From an uncultured Eubacteriales bacterium (GTDB lineage: Bacteria > Bacillota > Clostridia > Lachnospirales > Lachnospiraceae), in NCBI GenBank assembly GCA_902772745.1, contig CACYBV010000113.1, positions 1 to 12,090 of the forward strand: DNA of 12,090 bases, given 5' to 3'. Below the pieces are notes generated by a model. The model was not told the origin of the DNA and did not search any database. It saw only the letters and a program-made list of their open reading frames with translations. Within the stretch, counting starts at the first letter, position 1. Every line of letters starts with the position of its first letter. Made by a program: the position numbers and the translations under genes. Positions 6,050 through 12,090 of this stretch are shown here, piece after piece.

Positions 6050-6784
6050 ATGAAGTTTCTGAGACATCTGATGACTTTTCTGTCATACACACTGTTTCTG
6101 GGCGTGATCGGATATGCGGTCTTCTACCTGATCGACAAACACTTCCACCCGGAACGTTATACGAAGCTGAACTTCGGACCTTTCGGGAGCTATTCGCTTC
6201 TTGTCGTGATTGCGGGTTCTGTCATTATCCTTCTGATTGTGTTCGCAGTTCTGAAGGCGATCCTCGCCAAGAAGATGCGGGAGAAGGGCATCAGCAACCT
6301 GTCTAAAAAAGAGATTGCAAACGGAATCCTGTGGAAAGCAAGGAAAAGGAACGCGCTTGGCTTCCCCTGGACGCTGACGGTATATCTTCTGGATTCGGAC
6401 CGTCTGTATATCAGGACAGGGCTTCTCAGCACGAAAGAAGACGAGGTGCGCCTGTATCGGATCGTCGATGTCACGCTGAACCGCTCGTTCTGGCAGCGGC
6501 TCGTCGGTCTGGGCACTCTGCACTGCGACAGTTCCGACCAGACGATGAGCAACTTCAATATTGTGAACATTAAGGCTTCGAAAAGCGTTAAGACGATGCT
6601 GTCGAGGCTGGTTGATTCCAGCAGGATCAAAAACAAGGTGTTTGCAGCCGAATCCGTCGGCCACTCGATGCCGCATGATGCGGAAGGACACGAGGGACAT
6701 TCGCATGAGCATATGCCGATCGGACCCGACTTCGACCGGACGGATTTTGACGGGAACGGTGTCCCGGACGTATTGGAGAAATAA
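6050..6784 (+). CDS. Membrane protein with PH-like (bPH2/DUF304-type) domain, His-rich stretch and EF-hand-like tail
   Basis: The 244-residue protein has two N-terminal membrane segments (about 9-28 and 48-72) and a basic cytoplasmic loop. A region at about 106-190 resembles bacterial PH/YdbS-type domains: YLLDSDRLYIRTGLLSTKEDEVRLYRIVDV is split here as YLLDSDRLYIRTGLL then RLYRIVDVTL, followed by a typical LGTLHCDSSD strand. Residues 205-221 are His-rich (HSMPHDAEGHEGHSHEHM), with six His and several acidic residues. The end reads DFDRTDFDGNGVPDVLEK, a DxDxNG-type calcium-loop lookalike (232-243). bPH2 proteins sit at the inner membrane; their ligand is generally unknown. The metal-binding tail is unusual and suggests metal sensing or a metal-dependent scaffold, which is inference. 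The start at 6050 is set by aaggagg at 6034-6040. It is monocistronic and ends at the bidirectional terminator. Confidence 0.8.
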   Translation: MKFLRHLMTFLSYTLFLGVIGYAVFYLIDKHFHPERYTKLNFGPFGSYSLLVVIAGSVIILLIVFAVLKAILAKKMREKGISNLSKKEIANGILWKARKRNALGFPWTLTVYLLDSDRLYIRTGLLSTKEDEVRLYRIVDVTLNRSFWQRLVGLGTLHCDSSDQTMSNFNIVNIKASKSVKTMLSRLVDSSRIKNKVFAAESVGHSMPHDAEGHEGHSHEHMPIGPDFDRTDFDGNGVPDVLEK

Positions 6785-6805
6785 AGCGGCCGCAGAAAGT
6801 GCCGC

Positions 6806-6855
6806 CCCGGCAGAGGAAAAGCCGCCCCTTTTGGGGCGGCTTTTCCTCTGCCGGG
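6806..6855. terminator. Bidirectional terminator: perfect 23-bp hairpin with TTTT loop
   Basis: Positions 6806-6828 and 6833-6855 are perfect reverse complements with a 4-base TTTT loop. The stem combines a GC-rich part near the loop (gccgcccc), an AAAA/TTTT block and a cggcagagg part. It lies between two convergent genes (ends 6784 and 6915) and can serve both strands. Confidence 0.85.
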
Positions 6856-6914
6856 ACGATATCATGCCGGTAAACGCCTCCGGATGTTTGGGTTACAGCG
6901 CCGGCTGCCGCGCG

Positions 6915-7775
6915 TCAGTTCCCCTTTTCGCTGTTGTCTTCGGCGAAGAGGAAGCGGAGAAGCTCCGGAAGATACTTGGCCCAGGCGGCTTCATTGTGCG
7001 TCTGGCGGGTATCGAGAAGGAACATGCTGTGCAGGCGGTCCATGCCTTTCTCTCTGAACTTCCGGTAGACGGCGAGCACATAGTCGACGGAGGTTACGTC
7101 GATGCCCTGGTCGCCGTTGTAGAAAGCAATCCGGTGATCTTTGAGACGTTCGAAATCGTAATCGTCAAGATACTGCAGAAGCTTCTCAAGGTCAAACATC
7201 GGAAAGCCCGGCGAGCAGACAATCGCGCGTCCGAAAACTTCGGGATTCCGGAGGAACATGAAGTAGGAGGCCGATCCGCCGGCGGAAATTCCGCCGACGC
7301 AGGTGTTTTCGGGACCGGAGAGCGTCAGGAAGTTTTCATCGATCAGCGGTTTCAGGGTCGAGACGACAAACTCTGCATAGGTGTCGGTCGAACTCGGCTC
7401 ATCGATGACCGGGATCGGATGGCCGTTCACCATCACGCCCCGGCCGCCGCGCCGGAAGGGCGGCGTCAGTTCCGCGCCGCGGTCCGCGGAAGTGTCGATG
7501 CCGACGACGATCGCGGAGATTCCTTCTTTCTGCAGCGATGTCACCGCCCGGTCCGCGAGCAGCTTGTTCCTGTTGTCATTGCAAAGGAATACGCCCTGAC
7601 CGTCGTGCAGGTAGATGACCGGGAAACGTTTTTCGCCGTCGTAATCGGACGGAAGCCACACAAGGATGCGGCGGCGCCGGTGATCGGGGTAGGGAACCAT
7701 CTCGAGTTCGAAAGTCTGAAGCGTTCCTTCGGGGATCAGTTCCGGGTATTCATAAGGCTGAAGATTCAGTTTCAT
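6915..7775 (-). CDS. Alpha/beta-hydrolase esterase (enterochelin esterase/esterase D-like family)
   Basis: The 286-residue cytoplasmic serine hydrolase has the fold of the enterochelin-esterase/putative esterase family. An N-terminal beta region contains RRRILVWLPSDYDGEKRFPVIYLHDGQ (positions 33-60 in outline). The nucleophile elbow is GGISAGG with S164; relatives usually show G-x-S-M-GG, so A165 is a conservative variant. D222 in YNGDQG is the likely acid and H260 in QTHNEAAWA the catalytic histidine, a typical HNEAAW end. No signal peptide is seen, so it likely acts inside the cell on small esters, carbohydrate esters or siderophore-like substrates. No iron-uptake genes are nearby. The start at 7775 has a cgagg ribosome binding site about eight bases upstream on the minus strand and an extended -10 promoter. 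It stands alone and converges with the PH-domain gene. Substrate is unknown. Confidence 0.88.
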   Translation of the reverse strand: MKLNLQPYEYPELIPEGTLQTFELEMVPYPDHRRRRILVWLPSDYDGEKRFPVIYLHDGQGVFLCNDNRNKLLADRAVTSLQKEGISAIVVGIDTSADRGAELTPPFRRGGRGVMVNGHPIPVIDEPSSTDTYAEFVVSTLKPLIDENFLTLSGPENTCVGGISAGGSASYFMFLRNPEVFGRAIVCSPGFPMFDLEKLLQYLDDYDFERLKDHRIAFYNGDQGIDVTSVDYVLAVYRKFREKGMDRLHSMFLLDTRQTHNEAAWAKYLPELLRFLFAEDNSEKGN

Positions 7776-7811
7776 AAGAGAAAACCTCGCTTTCTTCGGT
7801 AGTTCAGCTTC

Positions 7812-7820
7812 AGTATAACA
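7812..7820 (-). promoter_or_regulatory. Extended -10 promoter of the esterase gene
   Basis: On the minus strand TGTTATACT has TGn plus TATACT (7812-7817), 36 bases before the start codon. The -35 region is weak, as is common for extended -10 promoters. Confidence 0.5.
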
Positions 7821-8036
7821 TGATTTTTCGGAAAATGCTTTCAGAAATCCACAAAAAAAATATTAAAATGATATCCGGGCGTAATACTTTTGTGTTCGGC
7901 AAGACGGTTTGCCGCTAATGGGGAGAGGGAAACTGAAGGGAGATGTTTTCCCGCGTCGTTCCGGCCGATCGTTGTTAAGGACAGCCGGACCGGACTTAAT
8001 GCCTGTGAAAACTACGGGATACTGTTAATTCCGCAC

Positions 8037-8065
8037 TTGCAATTTTCTGATTGTTGAATTATACT
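8037..8065 (+). promoter_or_regulatory. Sigma-70 type promoter of the zinc-ribbon membrane protein gene
   Basis: TTGCAA (8037-8042) and TATACT (8060-8065) are exactly 17 bases apart. The transcript would have a 5' leader of about 75 bases. This leader carries a strong aaggagg at 8079-8085 without a start codon at normal distance, and a real ribosome binding site (aaaaggggg, 8130-8138) before ATG 8147. Confidence 0.65.
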
Positions 8066-8146
8066 AATGTTCATAAAAAGGAGGACAGAACTGCAGTAGA
8101 AAGCTGTCTTTCAAGGATATCATTTTATTAAAAGGGGGAATGAAAA

Positions 8147-8779
8147 ATGTTCTGTCCGAAGTGTGGTCAAAATGTGCCGGATGGCGTGGCGTTCTGCCCG
8201 AACTGCGGGGCAGCGCTGAATACGCCTGAAGCTGCGCCTCGGCCGCAGTATGAGCAGCCTGCGGCACCGATGTACCAGCAGCCTGCCGCGCCGGTATATC
8301 AGCAGCCTGCAGCGCCTCAATACCAGCAGCCTGCAACACCGCAGAGTGTGTATGTTGTGAATAACAATCCAGCCCAGCCCCAGCCGGCGCCCAGATCAAA
8401 TGATCAGTATCTTCTGCGGTACTCTGGCACCGTACGTGCCCGCGGTATTGTAGCGCTTATTTTCTCGACACTGATCTGGATTCCGTTTGTGATTGCTTAT
8501 GCTGCTATTGAGAATCGCGACGAGGAAACACTGATCGCCGCAGGGATTATGCTTATCATTGCGATGATTATGCTGATTCCGGGTTTTATCGTTTCTATTG
8601 TCGGTCTTTCCTCTGCACTGCGGTTCAGAAGACAATATGGATCGCATAACGGAAACTCTGTGGCAGGACTGATCATGAGCGTCATCGCTCTGGTTATTTC
8701 ATCGGTCATGCTGATTATTATTATCACTGGACTTGCCGGAGGAACAGGTTTCTTATATGAGATATTTGACAGCTTCTAA
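8147..8779 (+). CDS. Zinc-ribbon protein with YQQPAAP repeats and C-terminal membrane segments
   Basis: The 210-residue protein begins with a zinc ribbon, CPKCG (3-7) and CPNCG (17-21), a pattern common in Firmicutes membrane proteins of unknown role. Residues 34-65 are four eight-residue repeats of the form xYQQPAAP. A Pro/Gln linker and a soluble region follow. The C-terminal half is hydrophobic: segments at about 98-121, 127-157 and 171-197 suggest three or four membrane spans (the middle one is long enough for one long or two short spans). A polar loop containing RFRRQYGSHNGN lies between them. The cytoplasmic zinc ribbon on a Pro-rich stalk would project from the membrane and could bind nucleic acid or protein; this is inference. 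The start follows aaaaggggg with about eight bases spacing. It is monocistronic with its own promoter and terminator. Confidence 0.85.
   Translation: MFCPKCGQNVPDGVAFCPNCGAALNTPEAAPRPQYEQPAAPMYQQPAAPVYQQPAAPQYQQPATPQSVYVVNNNPAQPQPAPRSNDQYLLRYSGTVRARGIVALIFSTLIWIPFVIAYAAIENRDEETLIAAGIMLIIAMIMLIPGFIVSIVGLSSALRFRRQYGSHNGNSVAGLIMSVIALVISSVMLIIIITGLAGGTGFLYEIFDSF
8246..8341 (+). repeat. Four 24-bp in-frame tandem repeats encoding xYQQPAAP
   Basis: Four consecutive 24-base units code for QYEQPAAP, MYQQPAAP, VYQQPAAP and QYQQPATP. DNA identity between units is high (core cagcctgc(a/g/c)gc), so copy-number change by slippage is plausible. Confidence 0.85.
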
Positions 8780-8808
8780 GCAGTGATGATAAGATTTCTG
8801 CAATACAC

Positions 8809-8841
8809 AGCCCCGGCTTTCTGAAAAAGGCCGGGGCTTTC
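8809..8841 (+). terminator. Rho-independent terminator after the zinc-ribbon gene
   Basis: agccccggc (8809-8817) pairs with gccggggct (8830-8838), a 9-bp GC-rich stem, and is followed by a short T-run (8838-8840). The loop tttctgaaaaag can extend the stem by a few A-T and G-T pairs. Confidence 0.8.
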
Positions 8842-8894
8842 AGTATGCTTTTCCCGCATCATATCGACTTTTTAACAGTCCTCGTCGGTTTTTC

Positions 8895-8919
8895 GGTAGT
8901 GCTTTGCACTGCCTTTTTT
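8895..8919. promoter_or_regulatory. Palindrome with T-run just before the -10 box of the isomerase operon
   Basis: ggtagtgc (8895-8902) and gcactgcc (8906-8913) are inverted arms with one G-T pair and a TTT loop, followed by seven T residues. It has the shape of an intrinsic terminator and also sits between any -35 and the TATAAT at 8920-8925. It could be a second terminator for the upstream gene or an operator for a transcription factor controlling the operon. Confidence 0.5.
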
Positions 8920-8925
8920 TATAAT
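8920..8925 (+). promoter_or_regulatory. Probable -10 box of the isomerase/dehydrogenase operon
   Basis: A perfect TATAAT stands 33 bases before the start codon. No good -35 box occurs at 16-18 bases upstream; that space is taken by the palindrome, so activation or repression there is plausible. The ribosome binding site aaggagg (8945-8951) follows. Confidence 0.45.
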
Positions 8926-8957
8926 GATTCCAGGATTACAGGGTAAGGAGGCTTGAT

Positions 8958-9800
8958 ATGGATAAATTCTATGTTCAGCTGGACGGCTTTTCAAGACAGC
9001 TCGTTCATGACTACGAAGGTGTCATGACGAAAGTCGCCAGGCTCGGTTACAATGGAATCGAGATTTTCTACGGCCTGCACGGCGGTTATTCGCCGGAGGG
9101 GCTGAAAGCGTTTTTGGGATCAATCGGCATGGAGGTCCTGAGTTCGCATGTGGACATTCAGGACACCGACAAAAACCTTGAATATCTTCCCGGCACGGGC
9201 TGCAAATATATTATCTGCCCGGGGCTTGCGATCACGAGTTACGATGAGGCAATGGAAGCCGCTGAGAAGCTGAATGCTTTAGGCAGACGGGCAAAGGAGG
9301 CCGGCATGAAGTACGGCTACCACAACCACTCCAACGACTTCCTGGAGGTTGAAGGGAAGATGATCAACGACATCCTGATCGAGAATACGGATCCGGAGCT
9401 TGTCGCTTTCGAAATCGACGTTGCCTGGGCATACCGCGCCGGTGTGGACGCGGCGGAATACATCCGGAAAAACTCCGGAAGATTTGAACTTCTGCATGTG
9501 AAGGAAACGCTTCCGCAGAAGGAAAAACTGACTTTCATGAAGCCGCCGAAGGAGGGCTTCCGGATGGAACGGGACATTTCCGGCTGGCCGAAGATGACGC
9601 CGGAGCAGGCGGCGATGATGGATAAATTCCTGTCGATCAACTGCGAGCTCGGGAAGGGCATCGTGGACATGAAAGCCATCAAGGCTGCTGCGGATGCGCA
9701 GGGCTTCACGCCATATTACATCGTGGAGCGGGACTACGCCTGGACCGGGGATATTTTCACGACGCTCGCGGCGGATGCCGGATATCTGAGGGCGCTGTAA
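8958..9800 (+). CDS. Sugar phosphate isomerase/epimerase (xylose isomerase-like TIM barrel)
   Basis: The 280-residue single-domain TIM barrel belongs to the AP-endonuclease 2/xylose-isomerase-like family, which isomerises, epimerises or dehydrates keto-sugars and polyols with a divalent metal. Visible features are GYNGIEIF (30-37), SSHVD (62-66), the signature YHNHSNDF (121-128), FEIDVAWAYRAGVD (151-164, E152/D154), LLHVKE (178-183, H180) and YIVERDY (254-260, E257). These line up with metal ligands and active-site residues of relatives. The length is usual. The start follows a strong aaggagg (8945-8951). The Gfo/Idh/MocA gene starts 13 bases after its stop, so the two form an operon. This pairing is common in inositol, 3-keto-glycoside and rare-sugar catabolism. 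The substrate is not determinable from sequence alone, and no transporter or regulator gene is in the window. Confidence 0.9.
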   Translation: MDKFYVQLDGFSRQLVHDYEGVMTKVARLGYNGIEIFYGLHGGYSPEGLKAFLGSIGMEVLSSHVDIQDTDKNLEYLPGTGCKYIICPGLAITSYDEAMEAAEKLNALGRRAKEAGMKYGYHNHSNDFLEVEGKMINDILIENTDPELVAFEIDVAWAYRAGVDAAEYIRKNSGRFELLHVKETLPQKEKLTFMKPPKEGFRMERDISGWPKMTPEQAAMMDKFLSINCELGKGIVDMKAIKAAADAQGFTPYYIVERDYAWTGDIFTTLAADAGYLRAL

Positions 9801-9813
9801 GAAAGGAGCAAAT

Positions 9814-10959
9814 ATGCTGAATATTGCAATTGTCGGATGCGGAAACATGGGCGGCGGACACGCGCTTGCGATCGGTTACGGAACAGGCTATACGGACTGG
9901 CAGATTCCGCAGGTGATCGATGAGGAGATTGAAGCCACAACGACGGATATTTCGAAAATCCTGCACCTTTCGGGCATCTGTGACATCGACCCTGTGCGCC
10001 GGGAGTGGGCCAGAAACGAGGGCTTCCGTGTCTATGAAAGCTATGAAGAAATACTTGACGACCCGGAGGTGGATATCGTGCTTGTGGCGCTTCCGAACCA
10101 CCTGCACAGGGAGTACGCAATCCGCGCGATGCGCGCCGGAAAGCATGTGCTCTGTGAAAAGCCGGTCTGCCCCACGTCGGCGGAACTCGAAGAAGTGCTC
10201 AAGGTAAGCCGCGAGACCGGAAAGGTCTTCTATCCCAGGCAGAACCGCCGCTGGGACCCGGATTTCCTGCTGATTAAGAAAATGTACGACGAACAGCTCG
10301 CCGGAAAACCCTTAAGCCTTGAGAACCGGATCGGCGGGGGCGGTGCGGACGGCCCCTTCGGCTGGCGGAAAGAAAAGCGTTTCGGCGGCGGAATGATGCT
10401 CGACTGGGGCGTTCACCTCATCGACCGGATCGTACAGCTGAATAAATCGAAGATTAAACAGATTTTCTGCCAGGTCATCAACCTGAACGGAACCGATGTG
10501 GACGAAGGCTTCAACCTGACGCTGGTGTTTGAGGACGGCTTCATCGCCTATATCGAGAGCGGCGCCGGACATTATGACGGAATTACGCCGGCCTGGCGCT
10601 TAAACTGCGAAAAGGGCATCGGCGAAGCGCAGGCCATGACCGGCGAAGGCGCAGTCGTCCTTCTTGGAAAGAAGCGGGAAGGGGATTTTTCCGCGGTTCA
10701 CAACGCACTTCCGGTGCGGAAACCTACGGTGAAACGCGGCGAAGAATTCAATTTCTTCCTCCATATGCCGAAAAATGTGGATGAAGTCCCGCTGGAACGG
10801 CTTGTTTTCGACCGGAACGCCCTGTATCGGAACCTTGTGGGATGTATTGAGGGGACGGAAGAGCAGATCGTGAAGGGTGAGGAGGCGCTTCGGGTGCTTC
10901 GGATCATGGAAGCGGCGCTTCTGAGCGCGGAGCGGAATTCCTTCGTGGAGTTTGAGTAA
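9814..10959 (+). CDS. Gfo/Idh/MocA family NAD(P)-dependent oxidoreductase
   Basis: The 381-residue protein oxidises or reduces a sugar or polyol hydroxyl with NAD(P). The Rossmann motif is GCGNMGGGH (8-16). The acidic residue that normally binds the ribose is D57 or D59 (ICDIDP), about 20 residues later than in typical relatives, because an extra segment (about 21-52, GYGTGYTDWQ...) separates them. The conserved CEKPV has K116, and DWGVHLID (197-204) contributes D197 and H201 to catalysis. The C-terminal alpha/beta domain spans about 130-381. The start at 9814 follows aaggagc with seven bases spacing. It is translated from the same transcript as the isomerase; together they likely oxidise a sugar to a keto-sugar and rearrange it. 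Other members of this family also act as dehydratases, epimerases or hydrolases, so the exact reaction is open. Confidence 0.92.
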   Translation: MLNIAIVGCGNMGGGHALAIGYGTGYTDWQIPQVIDEEIEATTTDISKILHLSGICDIDPVRREWARNEGFRVYESYEEILDDPEVDIVLVALPNHLHREYAIRAMRAGKHVLCEKPVCPTSAELEEVLKVSRETGKVFYPRQNRRWDPDFLLIKKMYDEQLAGKPLSLENRIGGGGADGPFGWRKEKRFGGGMMLDWGVHLIDRIVQLNKSKIKQIFCQVINLNGTDVDEGFNLTLVFEDGFIAYIESGAGHYDGITPAWRLNCEKGIGEAQAMTGEGAVVLLGKKREGDFSAVHNALPVRKPTVKRGEEFNFFLHMPKNVDEVPLERLVFDRNALYRNLVGCIEGTEEQIVKGEEALRVLRIMEAALLSAERNSFVEFE

Positions 10960-10977
10960 AATATCCGGAACCCATTC

Positions 10978-10994
10978 GAAATGCTGTGCATTTC
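10978..10994. other. Small perfect hairpin after the oxidoreductase stop
   Basis: gaaatgc (10978-10984) and gcatttc (10988-10994) are perfect inverted arms with a TGT loop, 19 bases after the stop codon. No T-run follows, so it may protect the mRNA 3' end rather than terminate. Confidence 0.4.
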
Positions 10995-11036
10995 ACATAC
11001 AGGCGGCGAGTGGCTTTGCCTCCGGACCGCACGCAT

Positions 11037-11094
11037 AAACAGCCCGTATTTCAGCTGGCAAAGTAGTTCTCCGACTGAAATACGGGCTGTTTTA
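11037..11094. terminator. Bidirectional terminator with 18-bp perfect stem
   Basis: aaacagcccgtatttcag (11037-11054) pairs perfectly with its reverse complement at 11075-11092 around a 20-base loop, followed by T residues to 11093. The minus-strand reading has the same stem with a short T-run. It separates the convergent oxidoreductase and phosphofructokinase genes. Confidence 0.85.
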
Positions 11095-11110
11095 CGGGGT
11101 GCTGAACCAA

Positions 11111-12090
11111 TTATTTAATATTCTTATCCAGCCACTCGTAGTTCTTAAGGTTCATCGTCAGGTGACGCGGCAGACCTTCAACCATCATCGGCTCGTAATG
11201 GCCCTGGATCAGCGGGCGGACGTAATCCAGGAACTCCTCGGTTACGTAGTTGCCTTCCTTGTTGATCCATTCGCGCGGAACGACCTTCTCGCCGTTTGCG
11301 ATGCGGTGCACGTCATAGACGCCGGTAGTGCTCATGTACGGATCATCGGAGATACGCTCGATAACGGCCATCATGCCGGAGCTGCCTTCGTCCGCGGCCT
11401 TGACGGTCGCGCCGCCGACATTGAACGCCTCGTCGACATCGATCTTAGATGCGAGGTGCGCAGCCGCACGCTGCAGGGTGGAAAGCTCGACGGCACGGGT
11501 CTTGCAGCCGACTTCCTGATGGATGACTTCCGCGAGATATGAAGCGGTGCCGGTCATCTGGATGTGGCCGAACGCGTCCTTGGTCTCGGAACCCGAAGTG
11601 AATTCGCAGATATACTTGCCTTCCTTGGTACGGATGCCTTCGGAGACGACTGCCACAACGACGTCCTTTTTCTCGAGAAGGGCCTTCACGCTCTGAACAA
11701 ACTTCTTTACATCAAACGGAACCTCCGGCAGGTAGATCAGGTCCGGACCATCGCAGTCCTCACCGGTAGAGAGGGCAGCAGCGCCTGTGAGCCAGCCGGC
11801 GTTCCGGCCCATGATCTCCTCGATGATGACGTTCTTCTTCTGATAGGAGAAGCCGAGAGCGTCACAGATAATTTCTTTGGTGGAGGTGGCGATATATTTC
11901 GCGGCGCTTCCGAAGCCCGGGGTATGGTCGGTGATCGCAAGGTCGTTGTCGATGGTCTTGGGGCAGCCGACGAATTTCTGGCGGGCGCCTGTGAGAAGCG
12001 AATAGTCATACAGCTTCCGGATCGTATCCATCGAATCGTTGCCGCCGATGTAGATGAACACTTCGATATCCAGCTTGTCCAGCAGCTCGA
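11111..12090 (-). CDS. 6-phosphofructokinase, probably pyrophosphate-dependent (5' end outside window)
   Basis: The gene is truncated at the window's right edge; the visible C-terminal part has about 326 residues. The frame continues upstream of the GTG at 12061 as ELLDKLDIEVFIYIGGNDSM, so that GTG is internal. Phosphofructokinase phosphorylates fructose 6-phosphate in glycolysis. Visible motifs are IGGNDSMDT (the nucleotide/PPi loop), PKTIDNDL (Mg and catalytic Asp of TIDND), MGRNAGWL (substrate binding) and LPEVPFD. In ATP-dependent PfkA the equivalents are GGDGS and PGTIDND. Here Asp (NDS) and Lys (PKT) replace the two glycines, the known mark of PPi-dependent enzymes, so PPi is the likely donor. 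The C-terminus is complete and ends 18 bases from the terminator region. No promoter or start is visible. Confidence 0.92.
   Translation of the reverse strand, partial: ELLDKLDIEVFIYIGGNDSMDTIRKLYDYSLLTGARQKFVGCPKTIDNDLAITDHTPGFGSAAKYIATSTKEIICDALGFSYQKKNVIIEEIMGRNAGWLTGAAALSTGEDCDGPDLIYLPEVPFDVKKFVQSVKALLEKKDVVVAVVSEGIRTKEGKYICEFTSGSETKDAFGHIQMTGTASYLAEVIHQEVGCKTRAVELSTLQRAAAHLASKIDVDEAFNVGGATVKAADEGSSGMMAVIERISDDPYMSTTGVYDVHRIANGEKVVPREWINKEGNYVTEEFLDYVRPLIQGHYEPMMVEGLPRHLTMNLKNYEWLDKNIK

Larger units (their letters stand above)
7776..8146. other. 371-bp divergent intergenic region
   Basis: No ORF is supported. It contains the minus-strand promoter (7812-7820), hairpins cggcaa (7897-7902) with ttgccg (7909-7914) and gggaaa (7927-7932) with tttccc (7947-7952), and the plus-strand promoter at 8037-8065. 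The 7820-8036 stretch shows no other recognisable signal. Confidence 0.6.

Noticed and set aside
5965..6306. Plus-strand ORF of 113 residues overlapping the PH-domain gene start
   Set aside because: It lacks a good ribosome binding site, overlaps a better-supported gene in another frame and lies over hairpins in the predicted 5' UTR.
6612..7802. Plus-strand ORF of 396 residues across the terminator and esterase gene
   Set aside because: It is antisense to the esterase, which has its catalytic triad and ribosome binding site intact, and it crosses a 23-bp terminator hairpin.
8246..8341. Possible CRISPR-like repeat
   Set aside because: The 24-base units are contiguous without spacers and in frame with a protein, so they are coding tandem repeats.
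12059..12061. GTG at 12061 as the phosphofructokinase start
   Set aside because: The frame continues upstream to the edge of the window with sensible family sequence (DKLDIEVFIYIGGNDS), so the codon is internal and the gene is truncated by the window.

Overview
The window reads as a chromosomal segment of a moderately GC-rich Gram-positive anaerobe, most likely a Clostridia-type gut bacterium. This is inferred from strong AGGAGG-type ribosome binding sites before most genes, a PPi-type phosphofructokinase, a Gram-positive style Orn/Lys/Arg decarboxylase, and a zinc-ribbon/YQQPAAP-repeat membrane protein. No phage, transposase, CRISPR, tRNA or rRNA gene was found. The right end cuts through the phosphofructokinase gene.

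Layout, left to right. At 238-1455 (+) lies a ManD/RspA-like enolase-superfamily dehydratase. After a 227-bp repeat-like spacer comes a short-chain dehydrogenase/reductase (1683-2522, +), a possible partner in sugar-acid catabolism, closed by a terminator. A secreted protein of unknown family follows on the minus strand (2664-3740). Divergent from it is a promoter driving a 15-residue basic leader ORF (4016-4063), then, three bases after its stop, a PLP-dependent Orn/Lys/Arg decarboxylase-family gene (4067-5692). A 357-bp spacer with several hairpins and a clear promoter precedes a small membrane protein with a PH-like domain, a His-rich stretch and an EF-hand-like tail (6050-6784). This converges on an alpha/beta-hydrolase esterase (6915-7775, -) across a perfect 23-bp hairpin. 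A 371-bp divergent spacer leads to the zinc-ribbon membrane protein (8147-8779, +). Next is a two-gene operon: a xylose-isomerase-like TIM-barrel sugar isomerase/epimerase (8958-9800) and a Gfo/Idh/MocA oxidoreductase (9814-10959). It converges on the phosphofructokinase (11111 to beyond 12090, -) across an 18-bp perfect hairpin.

Functional theme. Most recognisable genes are carbohydrate catabolism (sugar-acid dehydration, sugar oxidation and isomerisation, glycolysis). The exceptions are the amino-acid decarboxylase and three envelope or secreted proteins.

Most interesting signal. The leader ORF before the decarboxylase encodes MKTFPCLWERKRKTV. It contains five Lys/Arg residues, the likely substrate class of the downstream enzyme, and lies over two mutually exclusive hairpins. 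It has a better Shine-Dalgarno than the main gene, and its stop nearly abuts the main start. This resembles a ribosome-mediated sensing leader in principle, but it is an inference from sequence alone. Everything else looks like ordinary accessory or metabolic content with some unusual local structures.
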